A stretch of 64,000 bases of DNA from Phakellia ventilabrum (lineage: Eukaryota; Porifera; Demospongiae; Axinellida; Axinellidae), in the NCBI GenBank assembly GCA_963921505.1, contig OY997397.1, positions 5,623,001 through 5,687,000 of the forward strand, given 5' to 3'. Under the pieces are notes generated by a model. That model was given only the letters and a program-made list of their open reading frames with translations, was not told the origin of the DNA and did not search any database. Numbering within the stretch: the first letter of the stretch is position 1; each line of letters starts with the position of its first letter. The position numbers and the translations under genes were made by a program. Shown here piece by piece: positions 1 to 12,700 of this stretch.

Positions 1-2747
1 AGTCTGACTTTACTGTGACTGACAACAAAGATGGTACCTATTCAGCCTCATACATCCCCAATACTAAAGGAGACCACCAATTTGATGTCACGTGGGCCGG
101 AAAACCGATTCCCGGTAGCCCCTTCCACGTTGGTGTATCGGAGCGTGAGGCTGTGATCAAGAAGCCATTGGAAGGAGCAGGCACAGTAAACATTGTCGAG
201 GTCGGTGAACCCATTGAAATTCGTGTGAGTAATATCGCCAAGGATGTGGACCAAGACTATCTCGTAGCCCAGTGCACTGGATTGAAATCTGGAGCTGCCC
301 ATGTGGCTGTTGAGAAAGAGGATGACGGGTCCTTCCTTATCCGTTTCGTTCCTACCGTCGCTGATGACTACACCCTCAATGTCAAGATCAATGAGAATGA
401 CATTGAAGGAAGTCCGTTCTTCATCAAGGCCGTTGAGAAGGGCTCTCTATCAAAAGATTTCGTCCGCCCTGAGGCAGTCTGCCATAGCGATGTGAAGGCT
501 GGGGAACCGGTCAATCTGATTGTCCCAGCAGATGAGACTATGACTGCCTCCAATCTTTCCGTGAAAAACGAAGGACCAGCTGGAGATTGCAAGACTAACA
601 TCAATGATGAAGTCAAGGGTGCATTTGGTCTTGGTTTCACTCCCCCTGTCCCGGGAGACTACCTCATTCACGTGCAGCAGAAGGATGAGCCAATCACTGG
701 AAGCCCATTCAAGGTTACAGCACTCAGCAAATCAGATTCAAGCAAAGTTGGTATTGTAGACGAGGATCAGCATCTATTCTCAAAACCAATACCGTTTGGA
801 AGACCAGCTCGCTTCCGTATCTCCACCGTCGATGCAGGACCTGGCACTTTGAACATCACCTCCAGAGGACCTGGAAAGGCAGAAGTTAAAGTGTTCGACA
901 ACAAGGATGGGACGTACACATGTGAGTTCACACCCACCATTGCTGGTAAGTACCATATCGATGTGCTGTGGAATGACCAACATATTGCCGGCAGCCCATA
1001 CACACTAAACTTCAAATCTAAGAAGTCGCGAGTGATCACTGGGCTCAACCTCGAAAACGAGAACTTTCGTATTGGCGTACCCCACAGATTCAAGCTGCAC
1101 TGTGAGGAAATAGGGGAGGGTATTCTTGAGATCACCTGTAAGCCCCCAACCGCTGCTGGTGTCCGACTCACACCCCTTTCCACCCAAAGCTCCTACCAGT
1201 GTGAGATCACTCCTCAAGAAACCGGCAATCATGAGATTTCTGTACAGTACAATGGCAAGCACATTCTAGGCAGCCCATTCAACGTGCAGTTTGAGCTCCG
1301 CGGTGATGCCAGCAAGTGCCGCATGGTAGAGAGCTCTGTTGAACACCAGCAGGAGACCGGTGACAATGTCTCCTTCTGCATCTCAACAGAAGGAGCAGGG
1401 AGAGGGAAACTGACTGCGTCCGTTGAGAACTCCGCCACTAAGGAAACAGTGCCTGTCTCCATCACCCCCATCTCTAACGATCGACACAATGTAGAGTTTG
1501 TTCCTGGAGATGGCGCTGAATACCTACTATCCATCAAGTATGACGAACAGCACATCCTGGGCTCACCTTTCAAGCTGGTCTTCGGTCCACCCAACACTGA
1601 TGCCACTCAGTGTATCGTGGAAGGAGACGGTGTCATCTCAGCTCAGGTGGAGAAGTGGGCCAAGTTTTCCGTTAACACAGAAGGAGCTGGTCCCGGGGAG
1701 CTTAAGGTGACTATTGAGGGAGAGGGGGAGTCGCTGAGTCCTACCATTTCCACCATTAATGAGACTCTATTTGACATCAAGTATCTTCCGACTAAGGCAG
1801 GCTTGTACAAGATCTCTATTCAATGGGCAGAAGAACACGTTCCTGGAAGTCCATTTGAGATTCGCTGCTACAACCCAGCCAATGCAACTCTTCTCAGCGT
1901 CGCTGATCCTGTGACAGAGACTTACATTGGTAAACCTATTGAGTTCACAGTGAATGCAGAGGGTGCAAGTGATGATGGAGAACTAGTCGTCACCTTGCAG
2001 TCTAGCAACAACCAGACCGTCAGTGCACAGGTGAGCAAGACAGGAGATGGAAATTACATCTGTAGAGTCAACCCTCTTGAGACGGGCAAGTACATGGCTC
2101 ACGTGCGCTGGAACGGAGAGCACATCCAGGGCAGTCCCTTTAAGGTGAAGGTAATGACTCCTCCCAAGCCAGAAAATGTCAAAGCCTATGGTCCAGGACT
2201 AGAGAACGGTTTTATTGGGCAGGAGGGCAACTTCACCGTTGAGACTGGAGAGGGTGGAGCTGGCACTCTGGCAGTGAGAGTGCACGGACCAAAGGGAGCC
2301 TTCAAGATTAATATGCGCCGCCATCCAGACAACGAACGCACCATCCTAGTGCGATACGACCCCAATATCATCGGCATATACACAGTAGACGTGACGTGGT
2401 CTGATGTACACATCCCTGGCAGCCCCTTCAAAGTCAACATCGCAGACCAGCAGCAGAAAGAAGATGAGACGTAAGTCGGGATTGCTATCTATGGAGTACT
2501 GGGTATTAGACCTGAGTGTGGAGCAATGGTAGTAGTATACTGGGTGTGAGACTAGGTTGTCATTGACCATGAAGGGTAGCTGAAAGGGCAGCTAGTTAAT
2601 GGTTACAGCAGCTGATATAGTCAGTATTACTTTTATATAGCTATAATAATATTATCACGTGGAAGCACGCATTCTTTTGCATGTATAGGACAGTCAGTGC
2701 TGTGATGCAACTTGTACCTCCTTCTTTACCGCAGGTCAGATCAATGA
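1..2747 (+). CDS. Gene A: filamin-repeat protein, 3' end only
   Basis: The reading frame is open from the first base, so the gene starts upstream of the window. About nine filamin-type Ig repeats are visible, the first partial. Each ends in the family signature (H/P)I.GSPF, for example PIPGSPFHV, DIEGSPFFI, HILGSPFNV and, last, HIPGSPFKVNI. The big exon ends at 2470 at a strong donor (GTAAGT at 2471) that overlaps an in-frame TAA at 2472-2474. An acceptor (CTTCTTTACCGCAG) at 2734 joins in phase 2 and gives the short tail T-S-D-Q, stop at 2747. Retaining the intron would end the protein at almost the same place. No CH domain or membrane segment lies in the visible part. Filamin repeats act as rods and docking sites for partner proteins; the specific role here is unknown. 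The tail exon is inferred from splice signals and from the same arrangement in genes B and C. Confidence 0.85.
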
Positions 2748-3884
2748 ACTTTCCCTTGCACCAAAGAACTTACCAATCAGATAGAATTTTTTTTCAAAAT
2801 GAACTATTGAATTTTAGTTACAATCATCTGTAAGGTAATATATACTGGCCTTTTAGTAGCAGTTAGTATTTTTTTTCCTTGGTCAGACTTATCACCCTGT
2901 AGCTAGCTAGCTCAACTGATTGTTCCTGTCTCAGACAACACCTGTACTAGTTTTGAGTTTCATTGTAACTTTATTAAAATGTGTGCAGATTCAAGGATTA
3001 TACTAGCTTATCAGACCTTATCCTAAGTTTAGATGGAGTACATTTAACGATCAACGATAACAATTTTAGAGAATAATCATTGGAACTTAGGTAGCTGGTA
3101 AGTGCTATTATGGGTTTAGTAGCTATAGCTATTATAAAACTAGTTATAGTTCTGTTGCTCTGCATGGTGCTCCAGTAGCTATAAGAGCATATCTTGGGAT
3201 CGAGGTCCTGGCTCTATTCCCTGAAACATCCCCCCACAAGCATAATGTGTATATTGCTACATTATGACTGATTAGAGATATGTGTAGCCTAGGGCACTTT
3301 GTACCTTTGGAGTGTCTGAAGAAAACTACTAGCTAACACTTAGTATGTCTGCAGCACTGATGCGAGTAACTGAGCAACTACATACCTTTTCTGCAGACCA
3401 AGACGCATTCAGCCGGCCAGCATCACAGTAGTCATAGTCGTTTGTATACACAAAGCTAGCTGTATCCGCTATAACCACATGCACTCTCTGCGCTGTTGCT
3501 GGTTGCAAATGCTGTACATCAGTACCTACAGTACACAGAAGCGGTGTAGCTATAGTCTCACTTGTATACAGGTTTGGCAAACTAGTCGGTAAATTCTATA
3601 GTAAATTGTTGCTTAACCACACATGTAATTTAGCAATGACCCAATGTACGTATTGCCTACCCTGTGGAATGTCAAAAGCTCTTGATCTTGAACTTCTAAG
3701 AAAAGCCTCAGAGTAGCTATACATAACAACCAGCCAAACTATCGTAGCTAGCTACATTATACGATTATGTTCTGTTTACTACCTGTAATGGCAGCAAGCT
3801 CAGGTCAGTGCTAGTAGAAGACTGCAGTCTAAGAACTAGCTATATGTCATCTGATCCTCCTGCCAATGAGATGAATGTTTTGCA
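2748..3884. other. Spacer between genes A and B
   Basis: This AT-rich stretch has TAGCTAGC-type runs. It should hold gene A's 3' UTR, with a possible ATTAAA near 2973, and gene B's promoter. No supported coding exon was found, although an unseen first exon of B may lie here. Confidence 0.5.
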
Positions 3885-6800
3885 ATGGGTGCTCACTGGT
3901 CTGATGAGAGAATCGTTGCCTCTCTTCTTCAAGTTAAACTCCGACCAGATACAGTGAAATGTGTTGTACAGGATCTTCAACTCCCACGGGAGGTTGGCCA
4001 GCCAGTGAAACTGAGGGTGAATACCAGTCATGCTGGCAGAGGGAAGCTAGCAGCCGAGGCCACTGGAGAGAAGACAGGACCAGTAGATGTCAAGGTAGAT
4101 GAAATCCAACTAAATATTTTTGATATCTGCTTCACGCCCCCAAATGCCGACAGCTACAACTTTGGAGTCACTTGGAATGGAGAGCCAATCTCTGGTTCTC
4201 CTTTTGCTCTTGATCTTGAATTTCCGAGAGCGCAAGAAGTATTCATCATTGAGTCCTCCTCTACCATGCCTGCAGTAGGAACAGCAAATAACATTTGCTT
4301 TGATACCTCAAAGGCAGGCCGTGCAATCCTTACTGCTTCTGCCAAGGGTAATACGGTTGGTGAGATTCTGTGCAGTGTTTCTCAGCGTACAAAGGGCCAG
4401 TACGACGTAAAGTTCACCCCTCCCGAACCAGACATCTACCACATCAGTGTGCTCTACGGAGACAATCACGTCAAGGGATCACCATTCACCATCAACCTCA
4501 TGCCAGTTGACGTGAACAAGGTTAAGGTGATCGGACCCCTGCAGCTAAAAGGTCTGGAAAGTCCGGTGGAACTCATGCTCAAGACAACTGGCGCCGGAAA
4601 GGACAAGGTCACTGCTGCTTGTGTTGGCAGTACTGTCGGTGATGTACCAGTCAAAATTGATGAAACTGCACAGGACACTTACCGTGTCAGCTTCCAACCG
4701 CCAAGACCCAATTTGTACAACTTTGCTGTACAGTATGGAGGCCAGGACCTCAATGGCTCCCCATACCAGGTCAACACCTTCCCACCAGATGCCAGCAAAG
4801 TCAAGGTGACAGAGCCAGAGAAGAAAGAAGTCTCCAAGCTTCTTATTTATGAGTGTGACTGTCTCAACGCTGGATCTGGCAAGCTTACTGCTTCCTGTCA
4901 GGGAGAGAAGTACGGAGCGGTTCAGCATGACATCACAGAAAAGGAGGGCTATGGGCAGTACGATGTCTCTTTCACCCCACTTTGCCCCGATATCTACAAG
5001 CTCTCGATCCTCTGGGAAGGTAAGGACGTTCCTGGTTCACCTTTCAGAATCAACCTACTGCCTGCCGATGCCAGCAAGGTGAAGATCACAGACCTTCACA
5101 TCCCTGAGGAAGCAGGCACAGGAGAGCCAGTCACGGGAGAGGTGGATTGCTCAGATGCAGGACTCAGTGTTCTCACTACTGTATGTGGGGGGGCTACCAT
5201 GCCCAGCATCAATGAAGAGGTTGAGAGCTCCGTTGATCTCGGTTTCACTCCGCCTGTCCCAGAAGACTACCTCACTGAAATGCAGCAGAAGGACGAACCA
5301 ACCTTTGAAAGCCCATTCAAAGTTATAGCACTTATAAAGGAATCAGATCTAAGCAAAGTTGGTATTGTAGACGAGGATAAGCACCTATTCTCAATGGCGA
5401 TGCCATTTGGAAGACCAGCTCGTTTCTGTATCTCCACCGTCGATGCAGGACCTGGCACTTTGAACATCACCTCCAGAGGACCTGGAAAGGCAGAAGTTAA
5501 AGTGTTTGACAACAAGGATGGGACGTACACATGTGAGTTCACACCCACCATTGCTGGTAAGTACCATATCGATGTGCTGTGGAATGACCAACATATTGCC
5601 GGCAGCCCATACACACTAAACTTCAAATCAAAGAATTTCCAAGTCATCACTGGGCTCAACCTCGAAAACCAGAGCTTTCATATTGGCATACCCCACAGAT
5701 TCAAGCTGCACTGTGATGAAATAGGGGAGGGCATTCTTGAGGTCACCTGTAGGCCCCCAACCGCTGCTAGTGTCCGACTCACACCCCTTTCCACCCATAG
5801 CTCCTACCAGTGTGAGATCACTCCTAAAGAAACCGGCAATCACGAGATTTCTGTACAGTACGATGGCAAGCACATTCTAGGCAGTCCATTCAACGTGCAG
5901 TTTGAGCTCCGCGGTGATGCCAGCAAGTGTTGCATTGTAGAGAGCTTCATTGAACCTCACCAAGAGATTGGTGAAAATGTCTCCTTCTGCATCTCAACAG
6001 AAGGAGCGGGGAGAGGGAAAATGACTGCATCTGTTGAGAACTCCGTCACGAAGGATAAAGTGCCTGTCTCCATCACCCCCATCTCTAACGATCGACACAA
6101 TGTAGAGTTTAGTTCCAGAGATGGCGCTGAATACCTACTATCCATCAAGTATGACGAACAGCACATCCTGGGCTCTCCTTTTAAGCTGGTCTTTGGTCCA
6201 CCCACCACTGATGCCACTCAGTGTATCGTGGAAGGAGACGGTGTCATCTCAGCTCAGGTAGAGAAGTGGGCCAAGTTTTTCATTGACACGGAAGGGGTTG
6301 GTCCCGGGGAGCTTAAGGTGGTTATTGAGGGAGAGGGGGAGGGGGAGTCGCTAAGTCCTACCATTTCCACCATTAATCAGAATCTGTTTGACGTAAGGTA
6401 TCTTCCGACTAAACCAGGCTTGTACAAGATCTCTATTCAGTGGGCGGAAGAACACATTCCTGGAAGTCCATTTGAGATTCGCTGCTACAACCCAGCCAAT
6501 GCAACTCTTCTCAGCATCGCTGATCCTGTAACAGAGACTTACATTGGTAAACCTATTGAGTTCACAGTGAATGCAGAGGGTGCAAGTGATGATGGAGAAC
6601 TAGTCGTCACCCTGCAGTCTAGCAACAACCAGACCGTCAGTGCACAGGTGAGCAAGACCGGAGATGGAAATTACATCTGTAGAGTCAACCGTCTTGAGAC
6701 AGGCAAGTACATGGCTCACGTGCGCTGGAACGGGGAGCACATTCAGGGCAGCCCCTTTAAGGTGAAGGTGATGACCCCTCCCAAGCCGAAAAATGTCATA

Positions 6801-7290
6801 GCCTATGGTCCAGGACTAGAGAACGGTTTTATTGGGCAGGAGGGCAACTTTACCGTTGAGACTGGAGAGGGTGGAGCTGGCACTCTGGCAGTGAGAGTGC
6901 ACGGACCAAAGGGAGCCTTCAAGATTAATATGCGCCGCCATCCAGACAACGAACGCACCATTTTAGTACGGTACGACCCCAATATCATCGGCATATACAC
7001 AGTAGACGTGACGTGGTCTGATGTACACATCCCTGGCAGCCCCTTCAAAGTCAACATCGCAGACCAGCAGCAGAAAGAAGATGAGACGTAAGTCGGGATT
7101 GCTATCTATGGAGTACTGGGTATTAGACCTGAGTGTGGAGCAATGGTAGTAGTTACAGCAGCTGGGTGTGTAGTTGGTGTTTACATTGTATAATCATTCG
7201 TGTGTATAATCAAATTAAAGACAGTGATTGTGTGGAGACTGTGCTGCAATTGTACCTCTTTTACTCCAGGTCAGCAGGTCAGATCAATGA
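3885..7290 (+). CDS. Gene B: short filamin-repeat protein, tandem copy of A
   Basis: This is an open exon of about 3.2 kb with 11 filamin repeats and no CH domain. The fifth repeat is eroded (PTFESPFKV instead of a GSPF end). From about 5330 to 7160 it is nearly identical to gene A (about 720-2535), including the first part of the following intron, so A and B are tandem duplicates whose 5' parts differ. The donor GTAAGT at 7088 overlaps the in-frame TAA at 7089-7091. Two acceptors (CAG ending 7269 and 7277) can be used: the downstream one gives tail T-S-D-Q, stop at 7290, as in A; the upstream one gives a 22-residue tail ending near 7336. The start is uncertain. ATG 3885 follows an in-frame stop at 3867, but a pyrimidine-rich acceptor (CTCTTCTTCAAG, exon from 3934) suggests an unseen upstream exon. 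It is probably a headless filamin rod. Confidence 0.8.
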
Positions 7291-7336
7291 ACTTCTCCAT
7301 GCACCCAAGAACTTGCCAATCTATTTCTCAAATTAA

Positions 7337-9770
7337 CTATTGGATTAGTCATCCGTAAGGTGATACTGACGTTTTAGTTTTGTTCAGAATTTTTACCCTG
7401 TAAATATAATTGTTTAACCTGCCTCCTGTTTCTGATAACACTTGTACTAGCTTTTTAGTGTCTTTGGAATTCTAAAACGCATGCAGAATCAAGGATTGAA
7501 ATCGCTTTCATGTATAAATGTCAAGTGATAAGTTCTCGATTGTAATATGCTACAGGAATGCAGGTGTATTTCCTGTGTGCACAGTAAGCGAAGGTGTATA
7601 GTCTCACAGATACAAAAAGTCAACATGCCTGGATACTCTGGTATCAGACCACTGAACTATCTTACAAGAATACCTTATCTACAAAATTTATACTGTGTTA
7701 ACTGGTAGCAGTATGTTACTCGGTATATACTGTAATTTCAGATGTCTGAGTATGAAGGTAGGAGTTAGACCTCAAAGTGGGTAATTAGTTCCTTGCTATA
7801 GAATTGAGCTATAGCATGTCAATTTCCATAGAAAGGAGCAAGTTATCCACTTTGAGGCCTAACTCCTACCTTCATACTGATTGATATCTGAAATAGGTAC
7901 AGTAAATTAGCTTCTGCAGTTGCTGAGCGACAATGAAGTAACAGTTCTGGAATGTCAATAACCTGAAGCCTGCTCTATAGGCAGTTATTGATTGAATCAT
8001 TGAGCACCATAGCAACAGACACAGTACGTATGCAGTCATGATGTAATATGCCTTTAATGGTAAGTGAATGTATAGAGAACAATGCATAGCAATGGAGCAA
8101 ACATACGTAAGAAGAATGGTCTAGAATGCCTACCTGTAGCTATAGGGCTTGCCTCAGAAAGAGCCCCAGGTCCGAACTCAGACCAATCCCAGGACCTCCT
8201 TGACTGTCTCCTTATGGCGACCACACTGGAGGCCTGGGATCAAGACGAAAGTTTTAGCTAAGCTACATACCACATTAATGCATGCGGGCATGCAAAGTGT
8301 TAATGGACAGTTATGGACAGGTATTACCTGTTTCTAATACGATTATGAAGATCCAGCAGTAATGTAATGGCTAATTTGCACATAACTGGGGGTGATGACT
8401 GAAATTTTTTGTTTACCCCCAGGCATCAATGGGCATATTGCTAACTCCAAAGGTCCAGTCAAATATTATCTGCTGCTGTAGTAGTATTGATCTTTTTGCC
8501 ACTGTTTTCGGTCTCAGCTTCATTGTAGCTAGGTCAGAATTTAACCTACCCATTCAGACAATAATTGATACTAGCTTTCTTCATGTACTTGATTGCGAAA
8601 CTGAAACTAGGCTTGCTACTTAGGTGAGTCAAATCCATTTGAATTGCTACTAGCTGTCTGTCCATACTTATTTTTACCGGTCTCACCAACTAGTATTGTT
8701 AAGGCAAGATACTGAGGTGACATCCCACATCGTATTTATAGGCATATAAGTATTATATTGGCTGTATATCATTTACTGTAACAGCAACTGAAGAACACTC
8801 AATTTGAAAGATCCTTAGCTACTGTATTTATGAAGATATATTATGTACCGGTATGTAGCAACCAGGTGAAGGCTGAGGATTTTAACCTTCCAATAATACC
8901 CTTGTTAGAGCTAAAGTATGTAGTCACATATTTTTGTAACCTGAACCTGCTTTTGGCAGTTTACTGTTGCTAAGCAGTTAACTACTCGACCAGATAATTT
9001 TGCATTCTATAAGAGGTGTGTGAGTGAGGTAATATATACAGAATTGGGAACCACACCTGCACCATACACAGCTGTAGAGCTAGCTAGCTATAGGGATTAA
9101 TGTTAGTCCTCTGTTTTCACTACTATAACATAAGACTACTGAGTGTTTCAAAAAGATATTTCGTTGGTTTAACAGTAGTCGGACCAGGCCAATTGTGTCC
9201 CTCTTTCGGAACGTATACAAATGTGTTTACATGTGTGTGTTGGGGGGAGGGGGGGGAGACTTACTTTGCACAAATCGGACACTTCGAAAGCAACTATAAT
9301 TACATCTGCATGTATCTACATGGGTTCTGGAGCCTTAGTGCTGCCTGCATGCTATTGAGCTTTATAGCCTATCATGGATGCATGAACAGATTTTGGATTC
9401 TTGGTATTGCTGGGCATTGCTAGAGAACTATTTGGGCTTCTGTTTTTTTTTTACAGTGCGACTGAACATCGCTGCACACATGCAAAGAATTTATGGCTTA
9501 ATGCTGCTACTAGGAACAGTCAATTGAGATGCCATAGCATGCAATTTGATCCTATGCTATAAAATTCCTGACTTGACGTGATGTAGCCAGTTGTTTGCAA
9601 GGGCTGCTGCGTAGCATTTACAATCTAGAGCAGGCTAACAAAAGTGTATTGACAGCTGTTACTCCTTATCTGCTGCAGGGTTACATCACCTGCAGACATG
9701 AGAGATGAGCCAAAACTGACTGTTCACTGAGTTTTAGCTACTAATTTGCTAGTTTGCAGCAGAGTTCAGT
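7337..9770. other. Spacer between genes B and C
   Basis: It holds a long inverted repeat near 7734-7895, a G-rich run near 9240-9260 and AT-rich sequence. Small open frames here have no recognisable domain. It presumably contains the promoter of gene C; no TATA box stands out. Confidence 0.5.
7734..7895. repeat. Inverted-repeat (foldback) element
   Basis: Core arms 7749-7780 and 7847-7878 match as reverse complements at about 31 of 32 bases (AGTATGAAGGTAGGAGTTAG and its complement), with weaker pairing outward. About 66 bases lie between. It resembles a MITE or a hairpin-forming repeat. Confidence 0.8.
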
Positions 9771-12700
9771 ATGGCAAGCAACGTCAAAAGAAGGGGGACT
9801 TCCATTGTCCAATTAAACGATGCTGCTGGTAAAAAATTTGCTGCTTCAGGAGAGTTTTCTAAATCAAAAACACAGCAAGCCAGCCTAAGACGGATCCCCA
9901 GTACTAGTGGTGGCAAAGATGACATTGTCACAGGGATGAGCCTGGAAGGTGAAAGCTTCCGCATTGGAGTACCACACCATATATCAGTCGACTGCGAGGA
10001 ACTGGGAAAGGGCTCACTGGATATCCACTGCAAGACATCGGGCGTGGCTAAAGTTGACATCGCAAATGCAGGCAAAAAAGCATATTTTAGTACAATCACT
10101 CCTCGAAAGGAGGGTCAGTACGAGATATCCGTGAAGTATGGTCGGAAGCATATTCAAAACAGCCCATTCCATGTACATTTTGAACCCCGGGGAGATGCAT
10201 CAAAGTGTCACCTCGTGGACACAGTACATGAACCTCAAGAAGAAGATGCGCTGTTGTTCTGCATATCTACTGCAGGAGCAGGAAAGGGGATTCTCACAGC
10301 CACGGTCTTCACCAAGGCGTCACACAAGGAACTACCAACTACGGTTACTCAAAAAGCAGATGACCACTTTGATGTAGAGTTCATCCCAAATGAAGAGTCA
10401 GAGTACATTCTTAGTGTTGCGTATGACAACTTTCCCATTCAGGGGTCGTCTTTTCTGATTTCCATGAGCGACGCGTCAAAGTGTCGCACCGAAGGTAAGG
10501 GACTGATCTTAGCTAGAGTAGACCAGCACAACAAATTCGTGGTCCATGCGCAGAATGGAGGTCCCGGGGAGCTGTTTGTGGAGGTCAAAGGTGAAGGTGC
10601 AACCCTAAAACCGAAAGTGTCGACCCTGCAAGATAATCAGTTTGAAGTGGTGTACACCCCTACTAAAATTGGTACCTATGACATATCTGTGCTCTGGAGT
10701 GGACACAATATCCCTGGAAGCCCATTCAAGATTACCTGCTACCCTCAGGTGAAAGTCACCAAACCCCACCCCGGAAAGCTGGGGATGTATGTAGCAGAGC
10801 ACCCTTATGAGTACAGCATCGATTCGGAGGGAGCCGGAGAGGGCACACTTACTGCACATGCCCATGGAACCAGGACCGGGAAAAAGCCAGAGCTCACAGT
10901 AGTGGACAAAGGCAGCAGCAAGTACTCGATAACTCTTACTGCAAAGGAAGCAGATGACTATCGTGTGATCATCATGTGGGGTGACGAGCATGCCTCAGGC
11001 TCTCCGTTCAATCTCCAAGTGGAAGAGAAGCCAAAGTTGGATGGTGTAGTGTTTAGCGGTCCGCACTACAAACCTGGATCCTCGGAGCCAGTCAGCTTGG
11101 GTGTAAATACGGCAAAAGCCGGAGTCGGCACACTGAGTGCTAGTTGCTGTGGAGTGGAAGCTGGTTTTGTTCATGTGAACACCGAAGAAAAGGGACCCAA
11201 TGAACACACCATTACATTTTCTCCACCAGCACAAGACGTTTACTTCCTGAGTGTGTTGTGGTCAGGAGAGAATGTCAGCGGCTCGCCACTCAAAATAAAT
11301 ACAATTCCTCCAAATGCAGGAAATTGCATTGTTGGAGAGCCTGAGATTCCAGTGAAAGTGGGGAAGCCAGTGAAACTGAGAGTGGATACCACTAAAGCAG
11401 GCAACGGTGAGCTGGTTGCTAAGGCAGTTGCTGACAAATCAGATTCTGCAAATGTACACATGCATGAGTCAGAGGCAGGCATTTTTGACCTTTCATTCAA
11501 GCCCTCCGATCCCGACTACTACACCCTGTTTGTCACTTGGAGTGATGAACCTGTTCCAGGATCTCCATTCCATTTGAATCTCAATGCTGCCAATGCGAAT
11601 GAGGTTACAATTGAAAAGCCTCCCTCTGAAGTAATGCAAACAGGGCAAGCAATCGGCATTCTTTTCAATACTTCGAAAGCTGGCCTCGGAAAGATGAAAG
11701 CCTCGTGCAAAGGTGATAGAAATGTGGGAGAAATTCCAGTCAGAATCACGAAACAATCAGCCTACACCTATTATGTCGAAGTTACCCCACCTGCAGAAGA
11801 CCTCTACTCCCTCAAAGTCATGTGGGGAGGGAAGAGTATCAAGGGCTCACCATTCACTCTTGATCTGATCCCAATCGACTCTAGTAAAGTAGAGGTCCTC
11901 GGTCCAAGACAGATTGGAGGGCGACAGAGTGTAGTGGAAGTCACACTATGGACAGAGGAGGCCGGAGCTGGTGAAGTTACGTCAACTTGTGTTGGAATGG
12001 AATCTGGAAATGTCCCAGTTGAGATCAAAAAAATTTCAAAGGATTCCTACCGTCTTCAATTCCTGCCTCCCAAGGAAGATATTTATTCACTCTCAATGCT
12101 TTTTGGAGGCGACCATGTCAGCCGTTCTCCTTTGCGTGTGAACACCTTGCCTCCAGATGTCAACAAACTGAAGCTGACAATGCCACCGAAAATGGAGCTG
12201 TTTCATCCAGTCATCTACAAATGTGATGTGGAAGATGCAGGTGCTGGAGAACTCACCGCTACCTGCTATGGAGAGCAGTATGGCCCAATTGAAATCGACA
12301 TTGTAGAAGACACCCCTGTGATATTCGAATTGTCACTTGAGCCCTATCATCCAGATATCTACCACATTTCGATCTTCTGGGGAGGAAACGAAATTCCCAA
12401 CTCTCCCTTTGAAATGAATTTGATCCCAGCAGAAGCTAGCAAGGTGAAAGTCGGACCCCTACATGCCCCAGAGGAGGCAGGCATGGGGGAATCTGCATGG
12501 ATAGAGCTCGACTGCTTAGAAACAGGTCCTGGAGAAGTCACTGCCGAATGCAGGGGGGATTCTGTCGGAGAAGTCAAAGTTGATATTGAAAATCCAGTCA
12601 AAGACAAGTATAAGCTGAAATTTTATCCCGAAAAAGCTGACATCTACTATTTGTCAATAAATTATGGAGGCCACCACGTCCCTGGTTCCACCTTCAAAAT

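Noticed and set aside
767-1183. Long open frames on the - strand across the filamin exons
   Set aside because: They recur wherever the filamin repeats recur, mirror the codon pattern of the + strand genes and show no domain of their own. They are shadows of the real frame.
2474-3934. Genes A and B as one gene spliced from 2470 into B
   Set aside because: The donor leaves phase 2 while the likely B acceptor needs phase 1, and A has its own phase-matched terminal exon with a stop.
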